Below the pieces are notes generated by a model. The model was given only the letters and a program-made list of their open reading frames with translations, was not told the origin of the DNA and ran no database searches. A program made the translations under genes and the position numbers. From Gammaproteobacteria bacterium (lineage in GTDB: Bacteria; Pseudomonadota; Gammaproteobacteria; Pseudomonadales; Azotimanducaceae), in NCBI GenBank assembly GCA_026706425.1, contig JAPOYW010000541.1, positions 1 through 9,534 on the forward strand: a stretch of DNA of 9,534 nt. Direction: 5' to 3'. Below, piece by piece: positions 7,746-9,534 of the stretch. Every line of letters begins with the position of its first letter. Within the stretch, counting starts at the first letter, position 1.

Positions 7746-8120
7746 TCACGCCTCCACGACAGGGACTTGGTACCGAATGACGTTGCGGTCCCGGGTGACG
7801 AGCGTCAGTCCGCCCAGTCGCGCCTGTGCCACCAGAAGTCGGTCGAAGGGGTCGCGATGGAGCAGCGGCAGCTGCAAGGTTGCCTGCACGTGCGCGAGTT
7901 CGATGTCGAGTATCTCGTAGTCGCTGGCGACGATCCGAAAGAAACCTTCGGGCACGGCGAGCTTGCCGATGCAAACCTTGATGGCGCATTCCCACAGCGT
8001 GGCCATGCTGACGTAGAGCGTGTTTTCGGTGGACTGCAGCAACCCGACAACCTCCGCCGAGAGCCGTTCCGGCGATGCGCGCGACCAAAGCAGGACGTGG
8101 GTGTCGAGCAGGTATCTCAT
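7746..8120 (-). CDS. vapC: VapC-type PIN-domain toxin
   Basis: This 124-residue protein has normal length for a PIN toxin, a metal-dependent ribonuclease that inhibits translation when freed from its antitoxin. The acidic active site is visible: Asp6 (LLDTHVLLW), Glu44 (SMATLWECAIK), Asp90 and Asp93 (HRDPFDRLLVAQA), and Asp111 (LVTRDRNV). The pattern LDTHxLLW with HRDPFDR is typical of the VapC subgroup paired with Phd-like antitoxins. The reading frame extends upstream to 8366, but the ATG at 8120 overlaps the antitoxin TGA as ATGA, and the upstream extension is only antitoxin shadow. No separate Shine-Dalgarno is seen, so toxin translation is probably coupled to the antitoxin, keeping toxin below antitoxin. 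The RNA target cannot be told from sequence. Confidence 0.93.
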   Translation of the reverse strand: MRYLLDTHVLLWSRASPERLSAEVVGLLQSTENTLYVSMATLWECAIKVCIGKLAVPEGFFRIVASDYEILDIELAHVQATLQLPLLHRDPFDRLLVAQARLGGLTLVTRDRNVIRYQVPVVEA

Positions 8121-8359
8121 GGATCGGAGATGCCCAACACGGACTGCAAGTCCTCCGGCCACTCGTCGAAGTCGTCGCTCATGCGGATTTGCCCGGCTAG
8201 GTCGCCGAGTTTGCGTGTCGATGCGGACTTGCCGATGCGGCTGATGCGCACGACGGGTTTGCCCATGCGAGTGACGATGAATTCGTCCCCATTGACGGCG
8301 CGCTCGACGATCTCGGAAAACCGCGCCTTCGCATCGCTTAGGGTGAGCGTGGACTCCAT
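8117..8359 (-). CDS. Phd/YefM-family antitoxin (VapB-like partner)
   Basis: This 80-residue protein should neutralise the downstream PIN toxin and repress its own operon. Residues 1-42 form the Phd/YefM DNA-binding fold, recognisable by the LSDAKARFSEIVERAVNGDE segment and the following VTRMGKPVVRIS strand. The C-terminal part (about 52-75, LAGQIRMSDDFDEWPEDL) is the acidic toxin-binding tail common in antitoxins of this type. Its TGA overlaps the toxin ATG by four bases. An inverted repeat lies 11 bases upstream of its start codon and is a candidate autoregulatory site. No Shine-Dalgarno is obvious before ATG 8359. Length and motifs look intact, so the pair is probably functional. Confidence 0.92.
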   Translation of the reverse strand: MESTLTLSDAKARFSEIVERAVNGDEFIVTRMGKPVVRISRIGKSASTRKLGDLAGQIRMSDDFDEWPEDLQSVLGISDP

Positions 8360-8370
8360 AACACACGTTG

Positions 8371-8387
8371 GTCTGACTAAGTCAGAC
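8371..8387. promoter_or_regulatory. Inverted repeat upstream of the antitoxin gene, candidate operator
   Basis: GTCTGAC (8371-8377) and GTCAGAC (8381-8387) are exact reverse complements separated by TAA. The repeat lies 12-28 bases before the antitoxin start codon, where Phd-type antitoxins usually bind to repress their own operon. On the minus strand it also reads as two near-direct 10-base units (TTAGTCTGAC, TTAGTCAGAC), so two dimers could bind side by side. No convincing -35/-10 pair was identified around it. Role inferred from position and symmetry. Confidence 0.6.
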
Positions 8388-8432
8388 TAAACTGTCGCAC
8401 ACTGCAAGCGCACTGTCTAGATTCTGTCACCA

Positions 8433-9230
8433 CTACGGAAAGCGCGCCTTGACCCACGCCTGCCAGAACACTTCGGCGCGAGCGGCAGGTGCACCTTCGC
8501 CACCGTAGAGGTACAGGCTGAGCATCACGGCCGCCCGCGTCGACATCTTGTAGGCGGAAGCTGCCGCAATGCCCGGCACCGGCCGGTCGAGGCGCAGGAG
8601 AACGTAGGGCTGGCGGCCTTCGGGCCGGAGTTCGTCAAAAATGCCCCCGAGGCCCGCATCCCCGCCCTCGGCGAGTTCCCAGCGATCGCCGGGACCGAGC
8701 CCGGCGGCACCGAGTTCCTCGAGGAGGGCCTGCCAGGCATCGCGGACTGAACCGTCGTGGCTTCCGGAGGCCCGTACGATGGTGGCGCGCTGACCGCGGA
8801 AATGGGTGAGATAGAGCCGCAGAATGGCGAGCGCCTGCGGCCACCCGTCCTCGAAGCTCTCGAGGTAGTTGTCCCAATCGCCTGTGCTCGCGAAGAGGCT
8901 GTGTACCACGCGTACCACGCACCCCCGTGAGCGTGGCTCGACGATCCACTCGGTAGCGGTCGGCGGTCCGTCCGGTCCACAGTCCTTTCCGTCGTGGCGG
9001 AAACGCCGAGGCGGATCCCAGACAGTCACCTTTGCCGGAACGTGGACCATCTCGGATTGGGTGTCGTATTTGAGGACGCCGCCGACGCGTCCCTCGAGTT
9101 CGGTCGGGTAGAACCAGGAACCGATGCCGGGGCCCGTGGCAATAGCTTCCCAAACTTCCTCGGGCAAGCCGGGGACTTCGGCTTCGACCTGAATCGAGCG
9201 GCGACCGGATGCACCGTGTTCGATGCTCAT
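8433..9230 (-). CDS. SRPBCC / AHSA1-like domain protein
   Basis: This 265-residue protein is of unknown specific function. Residues about 12-145 look like an SRPBCC (START-type, AHSA1-like) domain. The opening strand is followed by LPEEVWEAIATGPGIGSWFYP, then a GG(V/x)LKYD turn, WDPPRRF and the TATEWIVEPR...VVRVVHSLF strands, ending in the long helix ESFEDGWPQALAILRLYL. Such folds bind hydrophobic ligands or act as cochaperone-like modules. The second half (about 150-265) may be a second, divergent domain; I do not recognise it. The frame is open to 9266, but I prefer ATG 9230, because GGAGG lies four bases upstream and the 12 extra residues look non-coding. It is divergent from the LarA-like gene and 73 bases upstream of the antitoxin gene, whose operon it may or may not share. 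Confidence 0.82.
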   Translation of the reverse strand: MSIEHGASGRRSIQVEAEVPGLPEEVWEAIATGPGIGSWFYPTELEGRVGGVLKYDTQSEMVHVPAKVTVWDPPRRFRHDGKDCGPDGPPTATEWIVEPRSRGCVVRVVHSLFASTGDWDNYLESFEDGWPQALAILRLYLTHFRGQRATIVRASGSHDGSVRDAWQALLEELGAAGLGPGDRWELAEGGDAGLGGIFDELRPEGRQPYVLLRLDRPVPGIAAASAYKMSTRAAVMLSLYLYGGEGAPAARAEVFWQAWVKARFP

Positions 9231-9234
9231 GATG

Positions 9235-9239
9235 CCTCC
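9235..9239 (-). promoter_or_regulatory. Ribosome binding site of the SRPBCC gene
   Basis: GGAGG on the minus strand ends four bases before the ATG at 9230. It is the clearest Shine-Dalgarno match in the window and decides the start over the more upstream ATG at 9266. Confidence 0.65.
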
Positions 9240-9240
9240 A

Positions 9241-9247
9241 AGGGGAG
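9241..9247 (+). promoter_or_regulatory. Ribosome binding site favouring the 9257 start of the LarA-like gene
   Basis: AGGGGAG lies nine bases before ATG 9257 and 21 before the in-frame ATG 9269. The spacing favours the earlier start. It directly abuts the ribosome binding site of the divergent SRPBCC gene. Confidence 0.5.
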
Positions 9248-9256
9248 TGCTGGCGT

Positions 9257-9534
9257 ATGCTCGCAACCATGATTGTCGATCTTCTGTATGGCAAGACCGG
9301 CTTGTCGGTCACCTTTGACGACGACTTGGACGTGACGGTTGTGGCCAAGCCGCGTATGCCGCTTGTACCGGACGCGGATGTTGCCGTTCGACAGGCGTTG
9401 GCTGTGCCCGTCGGCTGCCCACCGCTTGCCGAACTTGCTCGGGGCAAGAACTCCGCGTGCATCCTGATCTGCGACGTGACCCGCCCGGTGCCGAAGGGGT
9501 TGTTCCTTCGCCCGCTATTCGAGGCGCTGCTGAA
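9257..9534 (+). CDS. LarA-like (DUF2088) protein, N-terminal part, cut by window end
   Basis: An open frame starts here and is still open at the window end, giving 92 residues. It opens with the YGKTGLSVTFDDDLDVTVV strand pair and continues through DVAVRQALAVPVGCPPLAELARG to ILICDVTRPVPKGLF. This is the N-terminal domain of the nickel-pincer lactate racemase superfamily (LarA, DUF2088), whose D-x-T-R-P motif appears at residues 73-77 (counting from 9257). Family members are racemases or epimerases of 2-hydroxy acids. The substrate cannot be told, and the catalytic histidines lie beyond the window. Two in-frame ATGs exist, 9257 and 9269; AGGGGAG suits 9257, while the family-like N-terminus (MIVDLLYGKTG) fits 9269. 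The gene diverges from the SRPBCC gene with only 26 bases between starts. Confidence 0.85.
   Translation, partial: MLATMIVDLLYGKTGLSVTFDDDLDVTVVAKPRMPLVPDADVAVRQALAVPVGCPPLAELARGKNSACILICDVTRPVPKGLFLRPLFEALL

Overview
This GC-rich window looks like bacterial chromosome, plausibly from a proteobacterium or another high-GC lineage. Taxonomy cannot be fixed from these genes, and GC content was judged by eye, not counted. Genes are packed tightly, with ATGA start/stop overlaps and gaps mostly under 80 bases. Only one obvious AT-rich regulatory stretch is present, at about 111-164. I see no rRNA, tRNA, CRISPR array or insertion sequence.

Layout, left to right. Positions 1-164 hold no confirmed gene but end in a strong-looking promoter with a perfect 14-base palindrome between its -35 and -10 elements. 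Positions 165-1295 (+) encode a P-loop ATPase with a C-terminal DUF4143 domain. It converges on a large minus-strand block, separated from it by 21 bases. Read in its own direction (right to left), that block runs: Phd/YefM-type antitoxin (8359-8117), VapC-type PIN toxin (8120-7746), an exported rhodanese-like protein (7670-7113), an AddB-like PD-(D/E)XK nuclease (7069-4469) and an AddA-like UvrD-family helicase-nuclease (4472-1317). Further right are a minus-strand SRPBCC/AHSA1-like protein (9230-8433) and, divergent from it, the start of a LarA-like (DUF2088) gene that runs off the window end.

Functionally, the core is the AddB-like/AddA-like pair. These two should form one ATP-driven helicase-nuclease acting on double-strand DNA ends, analogous to AddAB/RecBCD. 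Both subunits keep apparently complete nuclease motifs. The AddB-like subunit is compact (866 aa), has no recognisable N-terminal Walker A, and lacks the C-terminal cysteines that hold the iron-sulfur cluster in classical AddB, so it is a divergent version of the complex. The neighbouring DUF4143 ATPase carries a third PD-(D/E)XK-like motif set. A toxin-antitoxin pair lies upstream in the same direction. The combination resembles an accessory or defence-type neighbourhood, but that is inference. The SRPBCC and LarA-like genes look like ordinary metabolic or unknown-function neighbours.
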